Part shown: positions 23,063 through 32,342 of the stretch, one piece after another
Layout: the number at the start of each line of letters is the position of its first letter
Numbering within the stretch: position 1 is the stretch's first letter
Assembly (NCBI GenBank): GCA_051953655.1
Contig: JBQCIO010000024.1
Location: forward strand, 1 to 43,199
Direction: 5' to 3'
Source of the DNA: JBQCHF01 sp051953655
Lineage (GTDB): Bacteria > Actinomycetota > Actinomycetes > Motilibacterales > Motilibacteraceae
DNA length: 43,199 nucleotides
The notes under the pieces: generated by a model
The model's database searches: none
What the model was told of the DNA's origin: nothing
Seen by the model: the letters and a program-made list of their open reading frames with translations, nothing else
Position numbers and translations under genes: made by a program

Positions 23063-25006
23063 GTGACCGACAAGACCGACGTCGAGCTCGGCGGCCAGCG
23101 ATCCGGCCTCGGCCGGCGCGCCTTCATGGCCGGCGCTGCTGCCGTGGCGGCGACGGCGGTGGCAGGGGTCGTGCCGACCGCCGAGGCGGTGCCGGCGTCG
23201 ATGCGGCTATGGTCGGACCCGGCGACGTGGGGCGGACGGCTCCCCACGGCCGGGTCGCGGCTCACCATCAAGACACCGATCCTCGTCGACCGTCCCGCGT
23301 TGGCGCGCAGCGTGGACATCGCACCGGGCGGGGCGCTCGTCTTCGATCCGCACCGGAACGTCACGCTCACCCTGTCCGGCAACCTCGTGGTGCGCGGGCT
23401 GCTGCAGATGCGGCCGTCCAGCGCGCGAGTCACGCACCTCGTCCGCTTCACCGGGATCGACGAGGCCCGCTTCGTCGGCGGCGGCATGATGCCGCTGGAG
23501 AGCGACGTCGGCCTCTGGGTCGTCGACAGCGGGCGTTGGGATGCCCAGGGAGCGGCCAAGACCGCGTGGATCCGCGCCGCCGGTTCGCTCGCGACAGGTC
23601 AGCGGACCGTGGATCTCGCCGCCTTGCCCGGCGGCTGGCAGGTGGGCGATGAGGTCACCATCACCCCCACCCTCAGCCCGCGCCAGAAGGACTTCTCGCT
23701 CGCCTACGACACCGCGCTGGTTACCGCGATCCGCGGTCGGCGGGTGACGCTCGACCGGCCACTGGTTCACGCGCACCCGGCGATCGTCGCGCCCGGCGGC
23801 ACGACCGTGACGGCGGAGGTCCTCAACCTGAGCCGGAATGCGCGTGTTGAGGGTACGCCCGGAGGACGGACACACGTGATGGTCATGAGCATGGGCCCTC
23901 AGGTGGTGAAGCACGTGGGCCTGCGCTACGTCGGCCCTCGTCGTGCGACCGGCCGCACCTACCGCTTGGGTAGCAAGATCGTGCCCATGACGGAGCCGGT
24001 AATGGGGCGGTATGGGACGCATTTCCACATGATGGGTGACCAGGCCCGCGGGAGTGTGCTCGAGGGCGTCGTGGTCAGGGATGGCGGGTCGCACGCCTTC
24101 GTGCCACATGCAAGTCACGGCATCACCTACCGGGCCTGCATCAGCCACAGCACGATGGAGGAGCCCTACTGGTGGGACCCTGCGAAGGACACTCGGACAC
24201 CTCAGGTGGCCTCGAACGATCTGCACTGGGACGGCTGCGTGGCCTCGCTCGTGAGGACGGACCCGCCGTTCCGGGGGTACCGCCTCTCGGGCTTCTCGCT
24301 GGGCAGCGGCACCGGCAGTCGAGCTGTCGGCTGCGTGGCGGTCGGCGTGCAGGGTAACCGGGACGCCAGCGGCTTCCACTGGCCGGAAGGCGCGCGAGGC
24401 GTGTGGTCGTTCCGCAGCTGCGTTAGCCACAACAACGCTCGTCATGGCGCATTCGTTTGGCAGAACACCAGCCTCGACCATAGGGTCGCCCAAATGATTG
24501 CGCTCAACAACGGTGGGTCGGGCATCAGCCACGGGGCCTACCTAAGCAGCTTCCGCTATCAGGAATGCCTGTTGCACGGCAACCGCGAGGCCGCCTTCCT
24601 CTGCCACGCACTGTCCCCGGCCAAGCGGCCCTTGGTTGTTACGGCCAGCCTGATCAGCGCCGACGGCGCGCCGGCAGCATTCGAAGTCGTCAAGCACACG
24701 CTGTCCGGGGAGGGCGTCCGCATTGAGGGGTGCCGCATGGTGGGGCATGCCCGAGCGGCTGTCCTGCTCGACGCGGGCCGCTTTGCCCCTCACCGAGTCA
24801 TCGTGCGCGACTCATCGGTTGACGGAACGCGTCTGCAGGTGGAGGAGGGGTGTCCCGTCGGGAGCGAGGTCACATGGTTGTCCGGGAGCTCTTCCGTGTA
24901 CATGAACATGACGATCGACGGACTACACACAACAAGCACGTCGGTACCAGCCGTAGAAGTTCCCATTTGGCCGGGACAGCTCGATGTGAGCTCAATGCCA
25001 GCGTAG
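23063..25006 (+). CDS. Tat-exported G8-domain/beta-helix protein
   Basis: 647 residues. GTG at 23063 follows CGAGGGGGAC. Twin arginines at 18-19 (GRRAFMAGAAA) and an Ala-rich stretch ending near residue 42 form a Tat signal. Residues about 48-125 are a G8 domain (WSDPATWGGRLPTAG, then PGGALVF, LSGNLVVRGLL). The rest has the repeated short strands and glycines of a right-handed beta-helix, with THFHMMGD and SHAFVPHASHGI giving conserved His/Asp groups. G8 and beta-helix units occur together in polysaccharide-active surface proteins, including the hyaluronan-degrading CEMIP group. It may trim, bind or remodel the exported polysaccharide. Hydrolase or lyase activity is not proven. Confidence 0.8.
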   Translation: MTDKTDVELGGQRSGLGRRAFMAGAAAVAATAVAGVVPTAEAVPASMRLWSDPATWGGRLPTAGSRLTIKTPILVDRPALARSVDIAPGGALVFDPHRNVTLTLSGNLVVRGLLQMRPSSARVTHLVRFTGIDEARFVGGGMMPLESDVGLWVVDSGRWDAQGAAKTAWIRAAGSLATGQRTVDLAALPGGWQVGDEVTITPTLSPRQKDFSLAYDTALVTAIRGRRVTLDRPLVHAHPAIVAPGGTTVTAEVLNLSRNARVEGTPGGRTHVMVMSMGPQVVKHVGLRYVGPRRATGRTYRLGSKIVPMTEPVMGRYGTHFHMMGDQARGSVLEGVVVRDGGSHAFVPHASHGITYRACISHSTMEEPYWWDPAKDTRTPQVASNDLHWDGCVASLVRTDPPFRGYRLSGFSLGSGTGSRAVGCVAVGVQGNRDASGFHWPEGARGVWSFRSCVSHNNARHGAFVWQNTSLDHRVAQMIALNNGGSGISHGAYLSSFRYQECLLHGNREAAFLCHALSPAKRPLVVTASLISADGAPAAFEVVKHTLSGEGVRIEGCRMVGHARAAVLLDAGRFAPHRVIVRDSSVDGTRLQVEEGCPVGSEVTWLSGSSSVYMNMTIDGLHTTSTSVPAVEVPIWPGQLDVSSMPA

Positions 25007-25518
25007 TTTTCGGTCTTGGGACCGAGTATCGCCTTACGGGATAGCGCAATCTCCGACGGTGCTGCGGCGGAGTCGTCTCGTTGCGGCCCACCCACTTCTC
25101 CCTAGGTCGGCCAGCGCTGGACGGGGAGCACCGTCCACGAACTAGCTGGACCTCGCAGCAGGCTGCGTTCGAGATCGCGCAGAGCAAGCTCTCGACCAGA
25201 TTGTCGCCTTGCGACTTGCCTCTCGAACGAGGAGGTCTTCGGAGTGCAGGAGTTGATGCCGCCGTCTATGGCTGTGGACCCAGTCGAGTGGAGACGGAGC
25301 AGGATGGTGAACGCCGCCGAGGCCAACGGGTCCGCGGTGAGCGAGACCCGAGCAATCGCCAGATGCGCCGACCGACTATCCGATAACGTGCCGGTCCTGC
25401 TGGCCTAGCGCCTCTGCCTCAGGCACGGGCGAGGGCGGCTGCCGGTAAGAAGGTGTGGCGGATCCGACGGGCTCATCCGTGCCAGTACGTGAGCCAGACC
25501 AAGAGACGAAGGAAAGCA
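25007..25518. other. gene-poor, lower-GC gap of about 500 bases
   Basis: No convincing gene. A small hairpin TCGGTC-TTGG-GACCGA (25010-25025) just after the G8 stop may be a terminator. Open frames of 101 codons (25081-25386, plus) and 74 codons (25102-25326, minus) overlap each other and lack ribosome sites and family signatures. A further short plus-strand frame ends at 25409 with VPVLLA. The stretch may be the remains of an inactivated gene or inserted DNA. Confidence 0.5.
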
Positions 25519-25551
25519 ATGCCCGCTGGAGCACGAAGAGCGCAACTGTGA
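25519..25551 (+). CDS. possible 10-residue leader ORF ahead of the GT2 gene
   Basis: ATG at 25519 has a strong ribosome site (AAGGAAAG) and encodes MPAGARRAQL. Its TGA overlaps the GTG of the glycosyltransferase as GTGA, so it could set translation of that gene by coupling. It may equally be a chance frame. Confidence 0.3.
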   Translation: MPAGARRAQL

Positions 25552-26510
25552 CCGAGAACTTCTCTGTTGTGATCCCTACGCGCGACCGGTTAGCCAAAAC
25601 CAGGCGCGTTATCGATGAAGTGCGACCGCAACTGATCGCCGGGGACGAGATCATCGTGGTCGATGACGGGTCTTCCGACGGGACGGCAGATGCTTTGGAA
25701 ACGGAGTACGGCGAATGCTTGCGCGTCTTGCGCCAAACGCCCCGCGGTGCGCCGTCGGCTCGGAACCACGGCGCCACTGCGGCAAACAGTGAGTGGGTCA
25801 TCTTCTTGGATAGTGACGATGAAGTTGACCCAACTTGGCTGGGTACCTTTCGCAAACTGAGCAGCGATCACCCGTCGGCCGTTGTGCTCTTCTGTGGTTA
25901 TGTGGTTAGGGACGCGCGCACAGGTGAGATGACGAGCACTCGGCTACCTAGCCCTCACGCGCTATTCCCTCACGTCGTATGCTGCTGGCAGCACGCTGGA
26001 ACTTACGCTGTGCGAAAAGCCTTGTTCGATGCGATTGGGGGATTCGATAAAGACTTTCCTGCAGCCCAGCACTACGAGTTTTCACTGAGGGCGATGACTC
26101 AGTTGGGTCAAGACCCCACATCGTGGGCCGCGAGTTCGCAAACGAACCTAATCTATTGGGCTAATAATGCCGACAATATCAGGGGGGATCGATCGAGGGT
26201 TGGTCGAGCCGCGCTGTTGTTGCTAGGGAGATACCCCCAGCTATTCTGTCTTCCAGGGGCCAAGGTGGTCGCCGCGGACAACTTGACATTAGGCGGCGCC
26301 GCTTGTGCGCGGGCGGGGTTGTGGCGGGAGGCTTGCTTCCTCTTCCGTCGGGCTGTCCGAAAAGACCCTGGACAGGCTCGCCGTTGGGCGCGTTCTATCG
26401 CAGTCTGCTTGCCCGTCTTCCGCAATCGGCTTTGGCAGCAGGACGCAACTACAGCGCGTTTCGAGTTGAAGGACCTCGTCATCGCGTTGCGCGCTGTAGG
26501 ACGATCTTGA
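25548..26510 (+). CDS. GT2-family glycosyltransferase
   Basis: 320 residues from the GTG at 25548. GT-A fold: FSVVIPTRDRL (5-15), IIVVDDGSSDGT (35-46), GAPSARNHG and the metal-binding DSDDE (88-92), followed by GGFDKDF. The start is chosen because the GT2 motif lies at the normal distance and a coupled mini-frame ends there; a GTG at 25455 would add 31 non-conserved residues. GC content is near 55% in 26101-26220, clearly below the rest of the window (77% in 30721-30780), suggesting acquisition by transfer. It adds one sugar to the repeat unit; specificity unknown. Confidence 0.88.
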   Translation: MTENFSVVIPTRDRLAKTRRVIDEVRPQLIAGDEIIVVDDGSSDGTADALETEYGECLRVLRQTPRGAPSARNHGATAANSEWVIFLDSDDEVDPTWLGTFRKLSSDHPSAVVLFCGYVVRDARTGEMTSTRLPSPHALFPHVVCCWQHAGTYAVRKALFDAIGGFDKDFPAAQHYEFSLRAMTQLGQDPTSWAASSQTNLIYWANNADNIRGDRSRVGRAALLLLGRYPQLFCLPGAKVVAADNLTLGGAACARAGLWREACFLFRRAVRKDPGQARRWARSIAVCLPVFRNRLWQQDATTARFELKDLVIALRAVGRS

Positions 26511-26689
26511 TGAGTCCGCCTGCTGGGGGGATGGTCTTGTCTCGACTGGCGTTTCGAATGGCGTCAGGTGATCGGGGCCATCCACTATCTGTTTGAGAGG
26601 TGGCCCCAGGTGTCCATGTTGTAGCTGGCGCCTCTTGCTTCAGGGTGTCAGATGATAATCCTTCAATTGTGCCGAAAGGACCAACAAGC

Positions 26690-27484
26690 GTGCCACGCGA
26701 ACTCAATCTAATGCTGCATGGCGGATTGTGTAATCGTTTGCGAGCGCTCGGATGCGGCGTCGCGGCTGCTGAACAGAGCGGGCGCCGCCTCATCATCAGC
26801 TGGCCAACCTCGGACTTCTTTAGAGCGCCGATGGACACCCTGTTCGCCCATCGGGCCGCCACCAAGTCTCGGTTTCAGATGAGCGCCGAGCGGCGCCTTT
26901 TCGGTGGCTGGAATCCGGTCGAGGACATCTGGTCCTCAAGGTCGCGCGTCTACGTCCGAACGGGCAGCACGTTCGGCGACCCCGCCGTCGTCGCCAATCC
27001 GACGCCCTACCTGTCGCAGTTCCCGCTGCAGCCGTCGGTGCGAAGACTCATCGATGCCAACAGCGAGCAGATGCGGGCCGTGGGGGCACCGTGGATCGGT
27101 CTGAGCATCCGAACTCAGCACGCCCACCGAGAGACGGTTGCGCACTCGCCGGTTCAGTGGTTCGCGGACCGGCTGCGTGAGATCCGCGCTCAGTTCCCCC
27201 AGGTGTCCTATTTCCTATCAGCCGACGCCGAGGGTGTAGCGCACGAGCTGACCAGACTGACCGGCCTCCAGTTTCTACAGACGGCCAAGAAGTGGGACTA
27301 CAACGGCGTTTCAGGCGTACAGGAAGCGATGGCGGACCTCCACACGCTCGCCACCTGCAACTACCTGCTGCTCAGCCACCTGAGCAGCTTCTCCGACATG
27401 GCGGCCCAGCTGTCCGCGCACCCTGGAGCATGGGAGACCAGCCGGGCCAGCGGACAGGTCCAGCTCACGGCGGCTCTGGCCTAG
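26690..27484 (+). CDS. fucosyltransferase-like GT-B protein
   Basis: 264 residues. HGGLCNRLRALGCG (10-23) resembles the GG-x-N-R-x-R motif of the GDP-fucose-binding family (NodZ/FUT8/peptide O-fucosyltransferase group), and IGLSIRTQHAH (136-146) resembles the conserved H/S-x-R-x segment contacting GDP-fucose; YFLSADAEGV follows at the expected place. GTG at 26690 has AAAGGA nine bases upstream and starts close to the first motif; GTG at 26600 is a longer option without a ribosome site. The family assignment rests on motif spacing alone. If right, it decorates the polysaccharide with fucose or a similar sugar. Confidence 0.55.
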   Translation: MPRELNLMLHGGLCNRLRALGCGVAAAEQSGRRLIISWPTSDFFRAPMDTLFAHRAATKSRFQMSAERRLFGGWNPVEDIWSSRSRVYVRTGSTFGDPAVVANPTPYLSQFPLQPSVRRLIDANSEQMRAVGAPWIGLSIRTQHAHRETVAHSPVQWFADRLREIRAQFPQVSYFLSADAEGVAHELTRLTGLQFLQTAKKWDYNGVSGVQEAMADLHTLATCNYLLLSHLSSFSDMAAQLSAHPGAWETSRASGQVQLTAALA

Positions 27485-27523
27485 CCGTTCTTCGGCGTCG
27501 TCAGACACGGCGGAGCCGACCGC

Positions 27524-29041
27524 TCAATCGGACCCGAGCGCCACCTTGCCGGCAGTACCTTTCACCGCTCCTCGTCGACTCAGCAGCCGCAGCGTTACTC
27601 GCTGTAGGCCGCTGGACGGAACGGCCTCCACGACCGAGATGATCGTCTTCGGCTCCAGGGCGGCCAAGGCGAGGGTCAGGGCGACCACAGCGCTCCCCTC
27701 GCAAAGGATCAGAATGCCCCTGCTCATGCCGCTGTTCGCTGCTACCAGCGCGACGCCGACGAACAGGAGGCCGACGGCCCAGAGCCGGACCGCGCCGACC
27801 ACCAGCATCCGGACGGGGAGGCCGATGGCCTTGCCGATGGCCCGCATTCGGATCGGCCACATGAGATAGGCCCTTACCCCGAGCGCCAGCGCCAGCGCGT
27901 TCGTCCCGAAGGGCGCGCTCAGCACCGAGGCGAGGAGCACGCCGAGGGTCATAGTGGCGGTCAGTCTCAGCTCGGTCCTCTCGCGACCCAAGGCGTACAG
28001 CACTCCGCGATCGAAGTAGCTGGCAGCTGTCGCGGCTCCGCCTATGGCGAGCATGGTTGCGGCGGGCCAGGCCTTCGCCCACTCCGCTCCGAAGACGAGC
28101 GGGATAAGTACGGGGCTCAGGGCTGCCAGGGTGAAGGTCGCCAGGGTCGAGCAGAGGTTCATCACCTTGAACATCGTGGTGAAGGCAGATGCCAGCCGTA
28201 CTCGGTCTTCCTTCACGCGCACAAGCAGCGGGACGCCGACGGCGCCGAGGGTGGTCGACACTAGCTCGAGCACCAGGTTCAGCAGGCGCTTTGCGATGCT
28301 GTAGACGCCGAGCGCCTCCGTGCCGGCGATAAGACCGAGCAAGAGCTCATCGCCTCGGTTGAAGGCGGAAATGAGGTTGACGCCCAGGACGCTGACGCTG
28401 AATTTGAAGATCTTCGGCACGGCGGCGCGGTCGAACTCCAGGCTGGGGCGCCATGTGCTCGCCCACCACAGAGTGGCGACGCCGACGAGCGACTGGCAGA
28501 CCGTCTGCGCCACCAGTGCCCAGACCCCCGCCCCTGCCGCGGCCAGGGCAACGGCCAGGCAGGAGGAGACCACCGTCGAGACCAGCGAGCGAATCGCAAG
28601 GGACTTGAACTTGAGTGCACGCCGGAGAAGGGCCGACTGGATGCTTGAGAGGGCCGTCAACACGAGCGTGGGGCTCAACGCAATGATGACGAGCCCGATG
28701 GGGCTCGAGGGGTCGAGCAAGGCGATCGCGGCGCCCCCCGACGCGGTCAGGGCGGTAAAGACCAGGGAAAGGCAGATGGCGACCCAGAAGCAGGTCGAGA
28801 CCGTCCTTGGAATCGTGGAGGGATGCTGCAACACATAGGTGCCGAAGCCGCCCTCGGCCAAGATGGCGATGATCCCGATGATCGATGAGGCGAGAGCTGC
28901 GGTTCCGAAATCGACGGCGGTCAGCCGGTGCGCGAGGAAGGTGAACGTGCCGAGGCTCGCGACCCGAATACCCCAACGCTGAAGAATGCTCCAGGCGACG
29001 CCACTGACCGCGCTGCGGCGTAGCGACGGGTCACCACTCAT
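27524..29041 (-). CDS. Wzx-like polysaccharide flippase (MOP superfamily)
   Basis: 505 residues with about twelve to fourteen hydrophobic segments over the whole length. It begins RRSAVSGVAWSILQRWGIRV and LTAVDFGTAALASSIIGI, the start pattern of oligosaccharide flippases (lipopolysaccharide biosynthesis protein/RfbX group). ATG at 29041 has GAGGG about nine bases upstream. It would move undecaprenyl-linked repeat units across the membrane for the polymerase. It is convergent with the fucosyltransferase-like gene (39-base gap) and marks the end of the exopolysaccharide locus before uvrA. Confidence 0.88.
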   Translation of the reverse strand: MSGDPSLRRSAVSGVAWSILQRWGIRVASLGTFTFLAHRLTAVDFGTAALASSIIGIIAILAEGGFGTYVLQHPSTIPRTVSTCFWVAICLSLVFTALTASGGAAIALLDPSSPIGLVIIALSPTLVLTALSSIQSALLRRALKFKSLAIRSLVSTVVSSCLAVALAAAGAGVWALVAQTVCQSLVGVATLWWASTWRPSLEFDRAAVPKIFKFSVSVLGVNLISAFNRGDELLLGLIAGTEALGVYSIAKRLLNLVLELVSTTLGAVGVPLLVRVKEDRVRLASAFTTMFKVMNLCSTLATFTLAALSPVLIPLVFGAEWAKAWPAATMLAIGGAATAASYFDRGVLYALGRERTELRLTATMTLGVLLASVLSAPFGTNALALALGVRAYLMWPIRMRAIGKAIGLPVRMLVVGAVRLWAVGLLFVGVALVAANSGMSRGILILCEGSAVVALTLALAALEPKTIISVVEAVPSSGLQRVTLRLLSRRGAVKGTAGKVALGSD

Positions 29042-29255
29042 GCCCCACCCTCGCTAGTCACGCAAATTAGCTGCTCAATGCACTGTTCGTTCGGTGATTG
29101 CGGGCACGTCTCAAGGTCGCGACCAGGCGCTCCCGGTCAAGAGCGCGGCGTTCGCCGACTGGTCGTGAAAGGAGCTGGAAGGGCCCGTTCCCCACCAATC
29201 CGCCGAGATTCTACCGCCCCCGGCTCGCTGGTGTGCCGCGCTTTGTCCCCTGTCC

Positions 29256-29261
29256 TACGAT
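29256..29261 (+). promoter_or_regulatory. candidate -10 box for uvrA
   Basis: TACGAT, 27 bases before the uvrA GTG, in the 247-base gap after the flippase start. I looked for an actinobacterial SOS box (TCGAAC-N4-GTTCGA) in 29042-29288 and saw none. Confidence 0.35.
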
Positions 29262-29288
29262 GGGGAGGCTGTCTCTCTGAGGGGTGTC

Positions 29289-32240
29289 GTGGACCGTCTC
29301 ATCGTCCGTGGTGCGCGCGAGCACAACCTCAAGGACGTCTCGCTCGAGCTGCCCCGCGACAGCCTGATCGTCTTCACCGGCCTGTCCGGCTCGGGCAAGT
29401 CGAGCCTGGCCTTCGACACGATCTTCGCCGAGGGGCAGCGCCGCTACGTAGAGTCACTGTCCGCGTACGCCCGGCAGTTCCTCGGGCAGATGGACAAGCC
29501 GGACGTCGACTTCATCGAGGGCCTGTCCCCAGCGGTCTCGATCGACCAGAAGTCCACCAGCCGTAACCCCCGGTCCACCGTCGGCACGATCACCGAGGTC
29601 TACGACTACCTGAGGCTGCTCTTCGCGCGAGCCGGCCGCCCGCACTGCCCCAAGTGCGGCAAGCCGATCGCCCGGCAGACCCCTCAGCAGATCGTCGACC
29701 GGGTCCTGGAGATGGAGGACGGCACCCGCTTCCAGGTGCTCGCCCCAGTGGTCCGCGGGCGCAAGGGGGAGTACCTCGAGCTGTTCCGCGAGCTGCAGAC
29801 CAAGGGCTTCAGCCGGGCCCGGGTGGACGGGCAGGTCATCCAGCTCACCGAGCCGCCCAAGCTCAAGAAGCAGGAGAAGCACACCATCGAGGTGGTCGTG
29901 GACCGCCTCGCGGTGAAGGCCTCGGCTAAGCGCCGGCTCACCGACAGCGTGGAGACCGCCCTGGGCCTGGCCGGCGGGCTGGTGGTGCTCGACTTCGTCG
30001 ACCTCGACGAGAAGGACCCGCACCGCGAGCGGGTGTTCTCCGAGCACCTGGCCTGCCTGGACGACGACCTGTCCTTCGAGGAGCTCGAGCCGCGCTCGTT
30101 CTCGTTCAACTCGCCCTACGGCGCCTGCCCGGAGTGCACCGGCATCGGCACCCGGCTCGAGGTCGACCCCGAGCTGCTCATCCCGGACGAGGACCTGTCC
30201 CTGCGCCAGGGCGCGGTCGCCCCGTGGGCGCAGGGACAGTCCGCCGACTACTTCCTCCGGCTGCTCATCGCGCTGGGGGAGACCCTCGAGTTCGACGTCG
30301 ACACCCCGTGGCGCAAGCTGCCCAGCCGGGCCAAGGACGCCGTGCTCCACGGCCTGGACTACCAGGTGCACGTGAAGTACCGGAACCGGTACGGCCGCGA
30401 GCGCAGCTACTACACCGGCTTCGAGGGCGCCATCCCGTTCGTGCAGCGCCGGCACGGCGAGACCGACTCGGAGTGGAGCCGGGAGCGCTACGAGGGCTAC
30501 ATGCGCGAGGTGCCGTGCCCGGCGTGCAAGGGCTCCCGGCTCAAGCCCGAGGTGCTCGCGGTCACCCTCGGGGACAAGTCGATCGCCGACGTCACCAAGC
30601 TCCCCATCCGCGAGGCCGACGCGTTCCTGCGCGAGCTCGAGCTCACCGACCGGGAGCGGCAGATCGCCGAGCGGGTGGTCAAGGAGATCCACGCCCGCCT
30701 GGGCTTCCTGCTCGACGTCGGCCTGGACTACCTCAGCCTGGACCGGCCCTCGGGCACCCTGTCCGGCGGCGAGGCGCAGCGGATCCGGCTGGCCACCCAG
30801 ATCGGCGCCGGCCTGGTCGGCGTGCTCTACGTGCTCGACGAGCCGAGCATCGGCCTGCACCAGCGGGACAACCGCCGGCTCATCGACACCCTCACCCGGC
30901 TGCGCGACCTCGGGAACACCCTCATCGTCGTCGAGCACGACGAGGACACCATCCGCACCGCCGACTGGGTGGTCGACATCGGTCCCGGCGCCGGCGAGCA
31001 CGGCGGCCAGGTGGTGGTCTCCGGAACCGTGGACGAGCTGCTGGCCAGCGAGGACTCGATGACCGGGGCGTACCTCTCCGGCCGACGGTCCATTCCCACC
31101 CCGGCCGCCGCCCAGCGCCGCCCGCGCACCTCCGGCCGGGAGCTGGTGGTCAAGGGCGCCCGGGAGCACAACCTGCAGGGCATCGACGTCGCGTTCCCGC
31201 TCGGCTGCCTGGTGGCGGTCACCGGCGTCTCCGGCTCGGGCAAGTCGACGCTGGTCAACGACATCCTCTACACGACCCTGGCCAACAAGCTCAACGGCGC
31301 CCGGCAGGTGCCCGGCCGGCACAAGACGATCACCGGCCTGGAGCACCTGGACAAGGTGGTCCACGTCGACCAGAGCCCGATCGGGCGCACCCCGCGGTCC
31401 AACCCGGCCACCTACACCGGCGTGTTCGACCACATGCGCAAGCTGTTCGCCGAGACCACCGAGGCCAAGGTCCGCGGCTACCTGCCCGGCCGGTTCTCCT
31501 TCAACGTCAAGGGCGGGCGCTGCGAGGCCTGCTCGGGCGACGGCACCATCAAGATCGAGATGAACTTCCTCCCGGACGTCTACGTCCCGTGCGAGGTCTG
31601 CCACGGCGCCCGGTACAACCGGGAGACCCTCGAGGTGCACTTCAAGGGCAAGACCATCGCCGAGGTCCTGGACATGCCGATCGAGGAGGCCTCGGAGTTC
31701 TTCGAGGCGGTGCCGGCGATCAACCGGCACCTCAAGACCCTCGTCGACGTCGGCCTGGGCTACGTCCGGCTCGGCCAGCCCGCGCCCACCCTGTCCGGCG
31801 GCGAGGCGCAGCGGGTCAAGCTGGCCAGCGAGCTGCAAAAGCGCTCCACCGGCCGCACCGTCTACGTGCTGGACGAGCCGACCACCGGCCTGCACTTCGA
31901 GGACATCCGCAAGCTGCTGCAGGTGCTCACCGGGCTGGTGGAGAAGGGCAACACGGTCGTCGTCATCGAGCACAACCTCGACGTGATCAAGACCGCGGAC
32001 TGGATCGTGGACATGGGCCCGGAGGGCGGCAACGGCGGCGGCCTGGTGGTCGCCGAGGGCACCCCGGAGGACATCGCCCAGCACGAGGCCAGCCACACCG
32101 GCCGGTTCCTGCGCGACGTGCTGGAGCTGCCCGCCGCGGCGGCGCGCAGTGGCCCGAAGAAGCGGGCCGGCGCCAAGGCGGCCGGGACGGGGACGCCGGC
32201 GCGCACGGTCCGGACGGCGAGGGCGCGCACGGCACGCTGA
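29289..32240 (+). CDS. uvrA: UvrA, excinuclease ABC subunit A
   Basis: 983 residues, full length. UvrA recognises DNA damage in nucleotide excision repair and loads UvrB. The first ABC unit has Walker A GLSGSGKSS (31-39), a CPKCGKP zinc site and LSGGEAQR; the second has GVSGSGKST, the zinc motif CEAC…CEVC and a second LSGGEAQR. GTG at 29289 follows GAGGGG at normal spacing. The last 35 residues are a Lys/Arg/Ala-rich tail that may bind DNA unspecifically. uvrC lies 1.4 kb downstream, separated by a response regulator and a Rieske protein. Confidence 0.98.
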   Translation: MDRLIVRGAREHNLKDVSLELPRDSLIVFTGLSGSGKSSLAFDTIFAEGQRRYVESLSAYARQFLGQMDKPDVDFIEGLSPAVSIDQKSTSRNPRSTVGTITEVYDYLRLLFARAGRPHCPKCGKPIARQTPQQIVDRVLEMEDGTRFQVLAPVVRGRKGEYLELFRELQTKGFSRARVDGQVIQLTEPPKLKKQEKHTIEVVVDRLAVKASAKRRLTDSVETALGLAGGLVVLDFVDLDEKDPHRERVFSEHLACLDDDLSFEELEPRSFSFNSPYGACPECTGIGTRLEVDPELLIPDEDLSLRQGAVAPWAQGQSADYFLRLLIALGETLEFDVDTPWRKLPSRAKDAVLHGLDYQVHVKYRNRYGRERSYYTGFEGAIPFVQRRHGETDSEWSRERYEGYMREVPCPACKGSRLKPEVLAVTLGDKSIADVTKLPIREADAFLRELELTDRERQIAERVVKEIHARLGFLLDVGLDYLSLDRPSGTLSGGEAQRIRLATQIGAGLVGVLYVLDEPSIGLHQRDNRRLIDTLTRLRDLGNTLIVVEHDEDTIRTADWVVDIGPGAGEHGGQVVVSGTVDELLASEDSMTGAYLSGRRSIPTPAAAQRRPRTSGRELVVKGAREHNLQGIDVAFPLGCLVAVTGVSGSGKSTLVNDILYTTLANKLNGARQVPGRHKTITGLEHLDKVVHVDQSPIGRTPRSNPATYTGVFDHMRKLFAETTEAKVRGYLPGRFSFNVKGGRCEACSGDGTIKIEMNFLPDVYVPCEVCHGARYNRETLEVHFKGKTIAEVLDMPIEEASEFFEAVPAINRHLKTLVDVGLGYVRLGQPAPTLSGGEAQRVKLASELQKRSTGRTVYVLDEPTTGLHFEDIRKLLQVLTGLVEKGNTVVVIEHNLDVIKTADWIVDMGPEGGNGGGLVVAEGTPEDIAQHEASHTGRFLRDVLELPAAAARSGPKKRAGAKAAGTGTPARTVRTARARTAR

Positions 32241-32342
32241 CCCCGTTCGGGGCAATCGTCCGTTCGGTGGTGAGCGGCTCCGATAACGTCCGCGGAATGG
32301 GCCGTCGGGGGAGCGCTGGCGGCCGGTGACGGGAGGCACGGC

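Noticed and set aside
25081..25386. 101-codon plus-strand frame in the gap after the G8 gene
   Set aside because: No ribosome site, no recognisable motif, Arg-rich end, and it overlaps another frame on the opposite strand; treated as non-coding or debris.
26510..26596. 28-codon frame overlapping the GT2 stop (TGATG)
   Set aside because: Only the overlap speaks for it; no motif, and it runs through a region better explained as the leader of the next gene.
29042..29288. SOS (LexA) box ahead of uvrA
   Set aside because: No sequence near TCGAAC-N4-GTTCGA was found in the gap.
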